Shown here: in pieces, positions 26,588 to 38,202 of the stretch
How positions within the stretch are numbered: the stretch's first letter is position 1
Layout of the letters: the number at the start of each line of letters is the position of its first letter
Source of the DNA: Apoderus coryli
Lineage: Eukaryota; Arthropoda; Insecta; Coleoptera; Attelabidae
DNA length: 64,000 bases
Assembly: GCA_911728435.2 (NCBI GenBank)
Contig: OU452204.1
Coordinates: forward strand, 11,904,001-11,968,000
Reading direction: 5' to 3'
Notes under the pieces: model-generated
Told to the model about the DNA's origin: nothing
The model's database searches: none
Seen by the model: the letters and a program-made list of their open reading frames with translations, nothing else
Translations under genes and position numbers: made by a program

Positions 26588-28181
26588 CTGTGTCCAAGAT
26601 AAGAATGGGATAGCATTGGATTCTTGGAAACGGTACAATGTCGGTTAAATTAGAGTAAAGTTGCACAATTTAAACACCTTTTAAATAGTGTTTTCAAAAT
26701 GAAACTAACTTAAGCCGTTTTCGAGAATTTTTTAAAAAACGATTTTAGTTTTTATTTATTTCTGACATTATTTTTACAGATATAAAAAAAGCAAAGCACT
26801 TTATTGTTACTTTTTGAGATTATGATCGCGTTTACAAATTTCACTTCGTTTTGGAAAAATATAGTAATAATAATAAATGGCCTTTATTAAATCAGAACAA
26901 ATTACATAATATACAAGATTTCAATTAGAAAGATAACATAAATCTGCACATATCTGCCATGCCGCTGGCGAAGTCTAGCTTTAAGTAGCTATTCTACTTA
27001 ACCAGAGCATCGCAAAGGCAAACAAAGCAAAAGTCCGGAATGGATGAGCACTCAACATCATACTACATACACATAACACAAAAATAAAATTATATTAAAA
27101 ATCACAAAAGGCGGTAATCGTTAGGCAAAGAGTTAAAGAATTTCGAAGCATTGTAAGTGAAAGATCTTTCAAATAGGGCCATGCGATGACGCGGCACAGT
27201 AATCTTCTCAGGGTATCTGACATTACGGGAGTGAATCTCCGATCGAAACTGTAGTCAGTAGAATAAATCAATTTGAGTGTAAAATTTAATAAATGAAGTA
27301 TCCAGCGATTATTCATGTTCAGCCAATTCAAATCAACAAATGTGTGTGAAATGTGATCAAACTTTCTCCAGCCGTAAATAAAGCGACAACAAAAGTTCTG
27401 AACAACTTGAATAATCAACTTCGCTTTTTTAAATACGGCCCTGGATTTTTTTTATCGTTAAATTTAAAGCCATTTTCAATTAAAAAATAGGTGGTATATC
27501 ACACGTAATGGTTTAAACACGTTTTCAATGTTCTTACCTGTTATTTTAAATTATTCAAGAAAAATCGCCATATTTTGGCACTTATTTTGCGTAAACCATT
27601 CATCTGAGAAAAGCACTTTTTTGTAACTTCAAAAAGCACAAAAATTTCACCTAAATTTAAAAAATCGCGTATAGAATAAAATGTTGTACTGAGACACAAA
27701 TAAATTGGCAAATAATAACAAATAATTGTGAGTAACGACGAAAGAATGTTTTTGCTGAACCTACTACTCTGCATTCAGTTAGTTAAGTGTCAAACTATGG
27801 CGATTTTTCGTGAATGATTTTAAATAACTGCTAAAAACACTGAAAACTTGTTTAAACCACAACAGGTGATATAAGACCTATTTTTGAATTGAAAATCGAA
27901 AAAAACGAAGTTGATGATGGTTTTTCGAAAACGAAACGCCTTAGTGAAAATTTGTAAATGCTATCTTATTTTCTTCAAAAATTAACAATAAGAAAGTACT
28001 TTTTATTTTTTTATATCTGTAAAAATAATGTTAGAAATTAAGCAAAACTAATATCAAAAAATCGTTTTTTTCAAAAATTCGCGAAAATGCTTAAGTTAGT
28101 GCAATTTTGAAAACACCATTTAAAACCTGTTTAAATTGTTTCCACTATTCCAATGCTATCCCATACTTATCTTGGACACAG
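26588..28181. mobile_element. Long fold-back (inverted-repeat) element interrupted by a LINE
   Basis: The termini read CTGTGTCCAAGATAAG on the left and its complement on the right. The left arm (26588-26866, resumed at about 27446-27585) matches the reverse complement of 27787-28181 over roughly 400 bases, with many point differences and small indels. The central 200 bases (27586-27786) are unique. The arms contain homopolymer-rich tracts and no transposase. Subtracting the inserted LINE leaves about 1.0 kb, the size of a foldback/MITE-type non-autonomous element. No clear target duplication was found at the ends. Confidence 0.75.
26866..27445 (-). mobile_element. 5'-truncated LINE 3' end (jockey/CR1-like), inserted in the fold-back element
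   Basis: On the minus strand, 27418-27095 encodes IIQVVQNFCCRFIYG...FDHIS...DLNWLNMNNR...LHLL, which matches the last segment of non-LTR reverse transcriptases (LQ.VQN...RFI, HI...LNWL....R...L). It then has a 3' UTR ending TAATAAAGGCCATTTATTA with an ATT-type microsatellite tail, as expected for this LINE type. It splits the left arm of the surrounding inverted repeat, so it inserted later. The open frame is nearly intact over about 100 codons, suggesting a fairly young copy. Confidence 0.75.
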
Positions 28182-28189
28182 TGTACATG

Positions 28190-29846
28190 CTTGGTTTTGT
28201 TCGTCGTAAACATCTTCAGTAAAGCTACATCTACATTGTATTTGACGAAACACGCATGTTTCGAACATTCAGTTGGATTAGCTTCCCGACTAGAGAATAG
28301 TAATACCTGATTGAGAAGTCACTATTTTCGAATTTCGCATCGTAAACGAACCTTGACGAAGGACGGATGGAAGAGTTTACCAGTAATGCGCCTGCACTAG
28401 CAGCCGGCTTGATATTTTGTGCAGAATATTTTTGTCTTACTAAATTACTTTTACTGAGTAACCTTCCAGGATTTTTTCTTGTTATTTATGCATTTATAGT
28501 TTATTCATATATTTTGTCCATTGAGGTTAAAGCACGTTTTTGTTTAAATATTCAAAATTGTAGAAGTTAGCCTCACGAAAGGATTATTATGTACTGTAAT
28601 CAGCCTTTGGATTAAAATACTACAAAGCGCTAGGATTACCATATCATTCACTTAGACTTTGTCTTTTCTTTAAGAAAGTACTTCATATCATAGAGCTCAC
28701 GAAATCATCTAACTGTTGCAGGAAAAGATTTTCTTGTTGGATACTATCTCATCAGGACCTACGAATTTGATATGGATGATAACGTGGCCTTAGGAGAACA
28801 TTAGAGCAAAAGTAGCGATATTTGTACATAAGGAAGACGAATGATTTTAAATTTTGGATTCAGCACCTGAGAGCTTCAAATATTTATAGTATTTCTTCTA
28901 AAGTAGGATCTCCATCTGAAGCAATAATAAATTTGAAAAATCGGAAACGGATGATTAATGCTAAGCACATAATACGTCATTTACAATATAACTGAACCTC
29001 TTCTAATTAACAAATAAAAATAAACTACTTATTAGGACATTTTATTTCTCTGGATGCCCGGTACGTATTTACAGCTCGATTTGGTTTTGAAATTGATTCC
29101 GGGACAAAACATTATTAAATGCAACAACAGAACTACACAATCAATGTATATTATATGTTGTATGTACCTCTCTTTCGTTCTCTTCTCTATAAAATATCAC
29201 ATTATACATATATAGCAAAATAGATACCTATTAAAATTGTTATTTAAACCGTGTAATGACCTCAAATGAAATTCATGGTTTTCTACCATTTTATACCTAG
29301 TTTTTACCATAACAGAACACAATTTTATTCAGTCTTCTTGTCTAGGTAATGTTTAAGTATGTTTGTGTGAAAATATCAACATTACTATAATTTTTAAATA
29401 TACAGTGTGATTCATTGATTTGATATAATACAGTACCTTCTACAATGCTTTGATTTCCCCAAAACTACACCAATTTTCTCTTATGACGACGTTTATGAAT
29501 TTTAATACTCGTTTCAAAAAGGATCCATTGTTTACAACTACAAGTAGTATTTGACGAAATCCAGTACTTAACATTATTGACATTTATTCATGCCCAGAAA
29601 AACTACAATATTTTAACGGACACAGTCGTGATTGTAGCCACAGAGAAAGAAACTTGTAAACTTTTGGGAAATCGATTAAACAAAAAAAAACTATCGATTT
29701 CTGTAAAATTCCTCCCGGTTTGTTATCGCTGATGTATTCCATTTGACTTAGAAACAGAAATGATAAGCAATTCAGAAGATATTAAAAACCCTACAGATAT
29801 TTTTTCCATTCTTTGCAAATATTACTTGTAGTTAATAAAATAATGG
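28190..29846. other. No gene recognised
   Basis: Short frames (for example 28367-28570, hydrophobic) have no recognisable family and no supporting context. The DNA is AT-rich. Confidence 0.4.
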
Positions 29847-30143
29847 TTGAATAGCACACCTTTTTACAATCACAAGAAAAAGCTCTATCAATATGGTGTG
29901 CTTGATATAAAACACATTTTTGAAGATAGTTTAGAAGAAATTGATCTTCCTTGTAAGGTTTATATTCATGTAGACAATCTAAAATTGCTTAAAAGCGTAA
30001 CATTATGTTGCCGAAAGCTCTGGAGGATCGGACAAAGAAAATGGTATAATGGCTATCTTATTTTTTTCACTGCGTTGCTAACTTTTACCATTTACAAAAC
30101 CTCAATAGCTATCCTCGAATATGAATCACTTTGTATAGATTAA
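29847..30143 (+). other. Unassigned 98-codon open frame
   Basis: The frame starts MNSTPFYNHKKKLYQYGVLD and ends with one hydrophobic stretch that could be a membrane segment (YLIFFTALLTFTIY). It lies about 220 bases downstream of the last zfh2 exon on the opposite strand. I recognise no domain, and there is no evidence of expression or splicing. It may be a mobile-element remnant or chance. Confidence 0.15.
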
Positions 30144-30360
30144 ACAAACGTTTAGTTCATATTTAAAATAGTACAACAATCCGAAAATCACGTTAGATGA
30201 CTAAAAACTACACTTCTATTTTTCGATTTCAAATTCCACTAAAAAAAATACCATTTGAATCAAAATCCACGTTACGACTGCAAACTTGAAATAAATGAAA
30301 ACCCCTAGATTCTACTATAAGCAACTCTATTATTAAAGTATCAAACAAATCTCAACTCAC

Positions 30361-33300
30361 CATTTGCTCCAAACATCGCGTGATGCACGTACTGATTCTG
30401 CACGCCAAAGTTCGCATTGTTGCCCAACGCATACAGCTGTTGGAATAGACTCTCAGCATTCTCCTCATCGGTTTTGGTGCCGCCTGAAGTAGCCATTTGC
30501 ATACCCGCCATTTGGAGCAATTGCAGATGTGTGTTGTTGTTCAAATTGTTCGTCGTACTATCTGCTGACACAGCACCGGAAGCACCTGGCAGTTGTGGCA
30601 CTGTGAATTCACTGTCGCCGTCTTTGCTTTGGCTCTCCAAATGCATTCGAACGTTGGCGATGTGGCTCTTGGTGAATATGTGGTCTTGGACTGAATATTT
30701 GTGTGAATACTTGAAGTTGCAATACTTGCAGTCTTCTGGTAGTGGAGGATTTTCACTATCCGACTGACCAAGTACTTTTTGCAGAGCAATTTTACCCTTC
30801 TTCTCTTTGGCACGTGCGTTTTGGAACCAAACTTGAATCACACGTTTTGGCAGCCCAATGTCACGTCCTAAACTTTCACATTCCGCCATAGTTGGTGTTT
30901 TGTAATCATTAAACAGTATTTTCATAATTTTCACTTGAACAGATGACATTTGCGTTCGGTAGCGTTTCGAGTTGCAGTGTTGTGAACTACCACTATTGTT
31001 TAAATGTTTTTGCGTATTACTTTGTGTACTACTCGCCGGTGATGTTGGATTACTTTCATCATCAATGTATTCTGTTGTTTCTGACATTGAATCACTGCGT
31101 TCATCACATATTGATCGTTCACTTAAATCAGTTAAAGGACCTGGATCGCACACATTACGTTCATGATCCATTGACACTTTCATAGGTCGAGATAGATCGA
31201 CTGGTTTTGAAAGATCTAAAGGGATTTCACCAGATTCACCCTTTTCAGATTTAATTTCGCTTTTATCACCATTTGAAGTTGAAGCATGTTGCTGCAGTTC
31301 GCTGATATATCGCTTCATGCTTTCCTCATAATATTTTTTAATTGAACTCTCCATGTCTGGAGGTAGAGAGGGGAATAGTGGCGGCATTAAACCGCTGGAG
31401 TTTCCTTGTGATTGTTGCTGCGAGAATTTACTATTATCACATCCACTCGACAGACTTGGAGCTGATTCAAGACTGACTTCTTCATCGGGTAATGCATCTA
31501 TGTTAATTTCACCTCGAGCACAATGATCAGCATGTTTCGTAGTTAAATGCGACTCTAAAGCTGATTTGACTTTGAATAACGCAGGACAGAATGGACAACG
31601 CTTATTAATCACTTGTGCATGTGCTCTAAACTGCCCTTTTCGTTCTCTGGCGCGGGTGTTTTGAAACCAGACTTGTACAACGCGCTTTTTTAAACCCACT
31701 TCGTGAGCGATATTCTCAAGCATTTTTCTTGAAGGATTGCTTTCTATCTGATATTTCTGATACAAATAATCTAGTTGTTCTGGCAATATTGTTGTGCGTA
31801 ATCTTTTGTCTTTCGGTTGGTCAGAAGTGTCACTCTCTGCATCGAAATCATCCGATTTACGTTTCTGCGCTGTCACATTGTTCAACATGTTGATTAACGG
31901 ATGTGGAGTTGTTGAGGGTGTACTCTGTTGAGAGGCATTCATTTGTTGAATCTGGGCGTGCTGCTGCAGAATACCAAAGGGTGAATCTGGGGGATAAGAT
32001 GGAAACAAATTAGGATTCATTAGATGGACTAACTGATGTTCACGCCAAAGCTCGAAACGTGGGAATACTAAATTGCACTTGTCACATTGAAATGTACTTT
32101 CTTTCGACTCCGAAGGGGATGGGGATGAAGGGGGATAGTTAATTTGCGTTGTAGGGGTGGGAGTGGTGGGTGGATTCGGCTGAACAGGACTGTGAACTGG
32201 ATTTGTTGGAGTTGATGAATGTTGCGATAAATTTTGAGGTTGTTGTGATTGCATTTGTTGAGGTTGACTCATTTGTTGCTGTTGATGATTTTGGTTTGGT
32301 TCAACAGTTGTACTTGAATTGGAGTCTTCTGAACTCAGGACTGCCGCGATTTGTGCTGCGGCTGCCTGAGCTTGTGCGGATCGTTTAGCATCTTCTTCTT
32401 TAAAACAATGCGTTTTTTGATGTCTAATGAGTTCATAATATCGCTGAAAAACCAGTAAACATTTCTTGCATTGATAGTTCAATCCGGGTGTGCGTTGAAA
32501 TCTGTTCGCACCGCTTTCATCAATACCAGGCGCGGGTTCGACTGCTGGTTGATTCTCATAAACTTTTCTCGCTTTCTGTCTTGCATTTTGAAACCAAACT
32601 ACAATCACTCGTGGACTTAGATTCAAAAGTTTTGAAAGATACTCAAGATCATCATCTTTTGGATACGCATTATTCTCGAAAAACTCTTGTAAAACTTTGA
32701 TCTGGTAATCAGTGAATCGTGTTCTATTCGCTCTCTTACCTGTCGATCCACATGATCCTTGACTTCCCGGATTACTGTATTCTCGACTTGGACTCAAACA
32801 ACGGTTTGGAGTCATCGGCAGCATTCCCCCGAGATTGTTGGGGTTGGAAAAATGCTGTTGGTTGATTTTCGGTGGTGGTAGCATTGGACTAGTGAGACCG
32901 TGATGTGACGAAACACTCGACAAATGCATTGTCGTTGGAGTGCTGGTGGTTAACGTATCTCCAAGTTGCGATGCAATAATTGAAGTTAATGTAAGACTAT
33001 TGTTTGGAGTAGTAGGTTGGGAGACAAGAAAGTTCTCATTGCTAGCAATTGAAGGTGCTGGACTTTGTGCTAACGGAAGATTAAACATATTTGGTTTTTC
33101 ATCAATATCATGGTGTTTATCTAACTGTTCTTCCGGTTGTTCTTCTTTAATTTCAGTCTTAATTTCGTGCGGTTGTAACGGTGAAATTTGTTCTTTATTA
33201 CATTTATTTTCCTCACTACTACTCCCTGAACTGTTCAATGGCATAACTTTGGCTTCGCCAGTTTTTTCATACTCTTCCAAATTCAGTGTTGTACTTGGAG

Positions 33301-33529
33301 GATTGTTAAAATTGTATGGACTGTCTTTATTACGTTGTCGCTCTTTAAATAACGTATTTCTGAACCAATGTTTGATTACTTTCGGTGGTAGACCACTTTG
33401 GGCTGCCATCTCGTGAATTTGGTCTTCTGAAGGTGAATTATTTATATCGAAATGTGCTCGAAGAATCTTCAGTTGGTCGTCTGTGATGCGAGTGCGGGCG
33501 CGTTTTTGGTTAGCGGCAGCACTGACAGC
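30361..33529 (-). CDS. zfh2: zfh2 fourth coding exon: four homeodomains with four zinc fingers
   Basis: The acceptor is gtcaacag before 33529 (phase 0); the donor GTGAGT starts at 30360 (phase 1). It encodes residues 1853-2908. Four homeodomains are evident from their third helices: WFRNTLFKERQ (residues 1859-1918), WFQNARQKAR (2117-2176), WFQNTRARER (about 2423-2482) and WFQNARAKEK (about 2704-2763). Fingers CKKC and CDKC lie between homeodomains 2 and 3, CPFC after homeodomain 3 and CKYC after homeodomain 4. A PLDLS motif near residue 2622 matches the CtBP-binding consensus. If the donor were not used, the frame would run only five more codons to a stop near 30341, giving a short alternative end; the strong donor makes splicing more likely. 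Confidence 0.97.
31208..31222 (-). other. CtBP-binding type PLDLS motif in zfh2
   Basis: Codons at these positions spell PLDLS within the context EIPLDLSKPVDLSRP, between homeodomains 3 and 4. PxDLS is the established binding motif for the CtBP corepressor. A second, weaker DLS repeat follows immediately. It lies in a Ser/Asp-rich, probably unstructured linker, where such motifs usually work. Recruitment of CtBP by this protein is inferred. Confidence 0.6.
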
Positions 33530-36500
33530 CTGTTGACAAAATGAGAATTTTGGTATTAGAATAATTATTCTCTTAAGTGTATTTAACACTAAATTAAATA
33601 AGTAATTAATTATGTAATAAATGCGGTATATGAGCAGCTGAAGAGAGACAAAACTCTTGAAATATCTGAAGCTACATAAGAATGAGAAGGGTTTAGAATT
33701 GTGAACTCTGCTGCAATACAATCTAAAACATTTGATAAAATATAGACTTAGGTCGTTAGGCTACTTTTAACCTCAATTATGTAACTAGAATGAACGAAGC
33801 CATGAAAGTACGTAGAAGTAGGCAATAAATTAATTAGGCTTAACATAACGAAATCACAGTAAAACTCTATACTCCCACTAAATTGAATGAAGTGGAATGA
33901 GAAAAAAAATTGTAAAATATTTGTCCAACTAAGCGCAATCGAAGATAGGTATAACTATACGATACATACAGTCGTATAGAAAGAAAATCGAAAGACAGAC
34001 AGATTTATAACTATACAGTGTACGCAGTAAATATACGTAGCCTTAATAAATTGTAACAAATTGGCTATAAATCAATTACGATAATTATCACAATGCAAGG
34101 CTACATCTAAACAAAATGGCAATTAAAATAATCAGCAGAGTCGGATCAAGCCTGATAAATGGGATAGTTTGTAATTATTACTCAACTTTTCTTATTTCTA
34201 TATTATGTCTTAAGATTTTTATTTTTTCAATTTAATTATGAAAAGTATACTTTTAAAAGTCAATAAATTTATGAGGTATCGAACTTCTCACTTAGTCAAA
34301 CATAATTACAACAAAAATTAAGGATTTTAATTCATCTCTGTAATTTATACCGAATATTATTTAAAAAAAAACGTTCAATTAACCGTGTTGTCTAAAATAT
34401 GTGTAAAATTGTATAAAACACTGCTTTTTAATTAAAATGCCAAATAACTTAAAATTTATTCATTCGAATTATAAGAAATAATAAATAATCCGTCATATTT
34501 TTTGTGTTATAATATTATTGTATAAAAACATAAAATTATTAACTGGATTTAATTTATTATTTATTAATTTTGAAATTAAAACAAAAATGTTATTGATTAT
34601 AAATCCAATTTCCAATAAACAATTAAAATCATTTTTTATATACCTATGGTTTGTTATTAAAAATATACATTATTATTAATTTTATATTATAGTTTATACC
34701 AACATTTTATCAAGAAAAAAAAATACTAATACATACTATATTCAAAAAGGTTTAGATCTCATATTTGTTGCATTCTCTAGGAGCGCAAAAATGATTCCAG
34801 TTTGGTAATTTCTTACTAATAATAATGTTACCAATGGTGGAGAGTTGACATTTAATTTAGATAAATTTAAAAATATAATGAGAAATTAGATAATAAACAT
34901 CTTCAAACGAAAATACCACGGAATAAAAAAGATATTTATATGTTTTCAATTTCTATCTCTTCAAATTTGATTTCCAGTTACAGAATTTGAAGAGAATAAA
35001 TATCTGACTGAGAATTTTATGACAAAACATCATCAATTGCAATAATTACTTTAATAGCGTTTTTTTTTTGTCCTAGAACTTTCTGAACACAGTATATATA
35101 AATCAACACACAACGTTTCAAATCAATCAAAATTCCAACAGATTAAAAAAACCGTGTAGTAGTTATTAAAAATTAAATAACAACAAAATTTATGTCTCGA
35201 GTCGCGAATATTTCCATTTAGTTTTAGTAGATATTAGGTGTTAGTGGACTGGTTTTATTTTTCTCTTACTGCGTCAGCCTATGGTTTACAATAATAAAAA
35301 TTTTGATTAGCATAAATTATATTGACTAATTCGAACATAATTCTTAATAAATTGTTTAATAGCTATTTGAATATTCATATATCTAATATTGTTTAGGATT
35401 GAAGAGGCTGTTTTATACAGTTAATGCTATGATAGGATCGCATAATTTATTGATCATATTGAATTATTAATGAATAAGAATTTATTTTACAGAAAATATG
35501 AAGTTGCCAGATGTATGATTTACAAACGAGAGCTTTTACTATAATTTAATTGCCATAAACAAATAAGACCAATAGGAAGAACATCAAAATTAATATCGAC
35601 TAACTGCCATCAGTACAAATCCTTTAAATATGCCTTCTGTTCCACATTATACTAGGGGTATAAATAAATCTATTATCAAGGGATTTTTTATTATATTCAG
35701 CTTTTTAAGAAGTTTTATTACATCCACTACTAAAGCGTTTTAAACACAAAAACTGTCAATACCCAATCTACCTGACATTAACCCTAAGAATTAACATTTA
35801 CCTTCAGTGCAAAAATAACTAAATTTCATCTAAAATGCAAATATATTTAGATTTTTGTTTATGGTAGGATAATATTGTCTTGTTTAAAAGCATAAACAGA
35901 CATAATAGACTTCCAGGTAAGATCTAACACTTCTTTCCAATATACACCTGCCTTTTATGGCAAAATTTTATTTATGAACAAAGGCAACATTTTAACTTAT
36001 TTGGGGTTTGCGAACTTTTTCTTAAGAAGGAAAGTAATTAAGTCAATAAGCCGAAATTTTTTCTTACCTAAGGATAATAAAGTTAAACTAAGGATATCAC
36101 ACTGAGGTAAAGCATTGTCATACAGGGTGACCAAAATTATTTGAGTTTCTATTGAAGTTTTATAATAAAATATTTATCAGATAAATGATGTGTAAAACTA
36201 TACAATGATTGGATTGCTACCAAAAACTAATGTCCATTTTATGCTAATAGTTCAAGGGTTTTTAATATGAAACCACGAGTTTTATTTATTTATTTATTTA
36301 TTATTAAATATTCAATATTAATTGTTTCGAAAAATTACTTAAAATGTGTCATCGCCCAGATTTGGCAACTTTGGGCGTATATTTGTTATATTTAATTAAT
36401 TTACAAACAACTCCTACACACAAAAAAGATAATAAAATAAAATCTATTAAAAGAGACAACAGGGACAAATTAACATAATTTAAACATTTATTTTATTGAA

Positions 36501-38202
36501 ACATTTCGTGTTCCTATAGATTTTTAAATATGACGACTTTAATTTTAATACAGTTAGATCGGTATTGTATAGGTACCTAGCTGTAGGTAGTAGGTATATT
36601 TAAAAGTTGTTATTATCCACAATTTAATTATGCTAAATTACATCATTTTTATTTTTAATAATGAGGACAAATGTAGCTAATTATTTTTCGTGTGTTCTTC
36701 ATGCATAATTTATACTCATATATACAGTAGCGTCAGAATAATTTAATTATAAATATTTTTTTAATTAATTAATTATGTTTTAGTAAGAGCAAAATTAGGT
36801 AGGCACATAGAGAAAAATAATAGGAATTTTATGATTTTTAGTGCACTACAACATTGACCCCCTAATTAATTAGTAGAAAACCAGTTACTTTAGAGTTGTA
36901 TATTTTGGATTTAGTTTATAACAGAGATAGAGCATTGTACTAAGAAATATGTATTCAGCGGATTGAACTGTTTTGGAGACAGCATGTGTATACTTCCTGT
37001 CTAATTTGATGTTTCATAATTTGTTATAAGACATATGCATCAAAATGTAGAGAAAAAAGGTGGACCAATTCTAATATTTAATAAAAAAATAATAATTAAA
37101 AAGTATGATATATTGCCTATTTCCGTACCCGACATTAATTTTAAAATTTATTCTTAGGCTCGTTAATTAAACAACATTTACTTTTATTAGTCTCATATTA
37201 CAAAAAATAAATAAATTTCCAGACCAATAAAAACCACATAAAATTATAACTTTCCTAAAATAACTCTAAATAAATTAAATAATTAAGTATTCGGTTTTAA
37301 TATTATTTCGTAGGTATTCATAAAGGTTTCTGTAAAATCTCTATCCTAGTATATAACAATAAAACGTTGAGTTTTATTGATTTTAGCACTTTACTCAAAT
37401 TACAGTTTGATAATAAACCTCGAAAAAAGCATTTAAAACAAACTAATTAGGGAAGTGCTTAAATAAGACACAAATATCAGATATTTATATACAACATACA
37501 TGGTGGTCTAATTATTATAGATTGTTTATGATTTTATTTAACTATGTTTTCCACTAGATAGTAATTTACTTATTTCCCAAAAATGTTACCCTTGACCTAG
37601 ATTTTCGTACGCTACTGCTCAATAAAATTGTACTTTTTTTTATAATTATTACTTTTATATGAAAAAGAAGCCGATTACTAAACTAACTAAAAAACAAAAT
37701 AAAACAATAAACCGAAAAATCAGCAGTTGTATTTCCAGTTAAATATTAAACTTTAAATTTGACAATCTGGCAAATATGGCGTAATAATACCATTTGTAAT
37801 TAATTTTAATTATTTAATACCCAGGTGTACTCGAAATTCTAGAGCAAAGAATGGAATCTAAATTCAATGTCACGGAATTTATTTTCATTGCGTTACAAAT
37901 TAAAATCCATTATTTACCACCAAGTTTTGTATTAACTCTAATACATTTTTGAATTACTTTAAACGTTTATATATAAAATTCGATAAAATATTGGTATAAA
38001 TTATGCAGTTCTTTTTAGAAGGTTCATGACCTTTAATATTTTGCAAACTAATGAATGATAATTCAATGATAAATAAACTATGAAAACTGTGTTTTGTTAG
38101 ATCGTTAATTCAGATAAAAAATTTATTAGAAAAAACTAAATATAGGGAGAAAATACTGAGGTAGAAAAATAATAAAAAATAAATAAGTAAAATCAGACTT
38201 AC
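33530..38202 (-). other. zfh2 intron (4.7 kb) between the Q-rich end and homeodomain 1
   Basis: GT (38202) to AG (33530) intron, phase 0. It is AT-rich throughout. It contains a TTTA microsatellite at about 36280-36302 and an ACAGGGTGACC phrase at 36123 that may mark a dispersed repeat. No open frame or exon is evident. Confidence 0.8.

Noticed and set aside
32940..33416. 158-codon open frame on the plus strand
   Set aside because: Antisense shadow of the exon encoding the first homeodomain and the linker after it.
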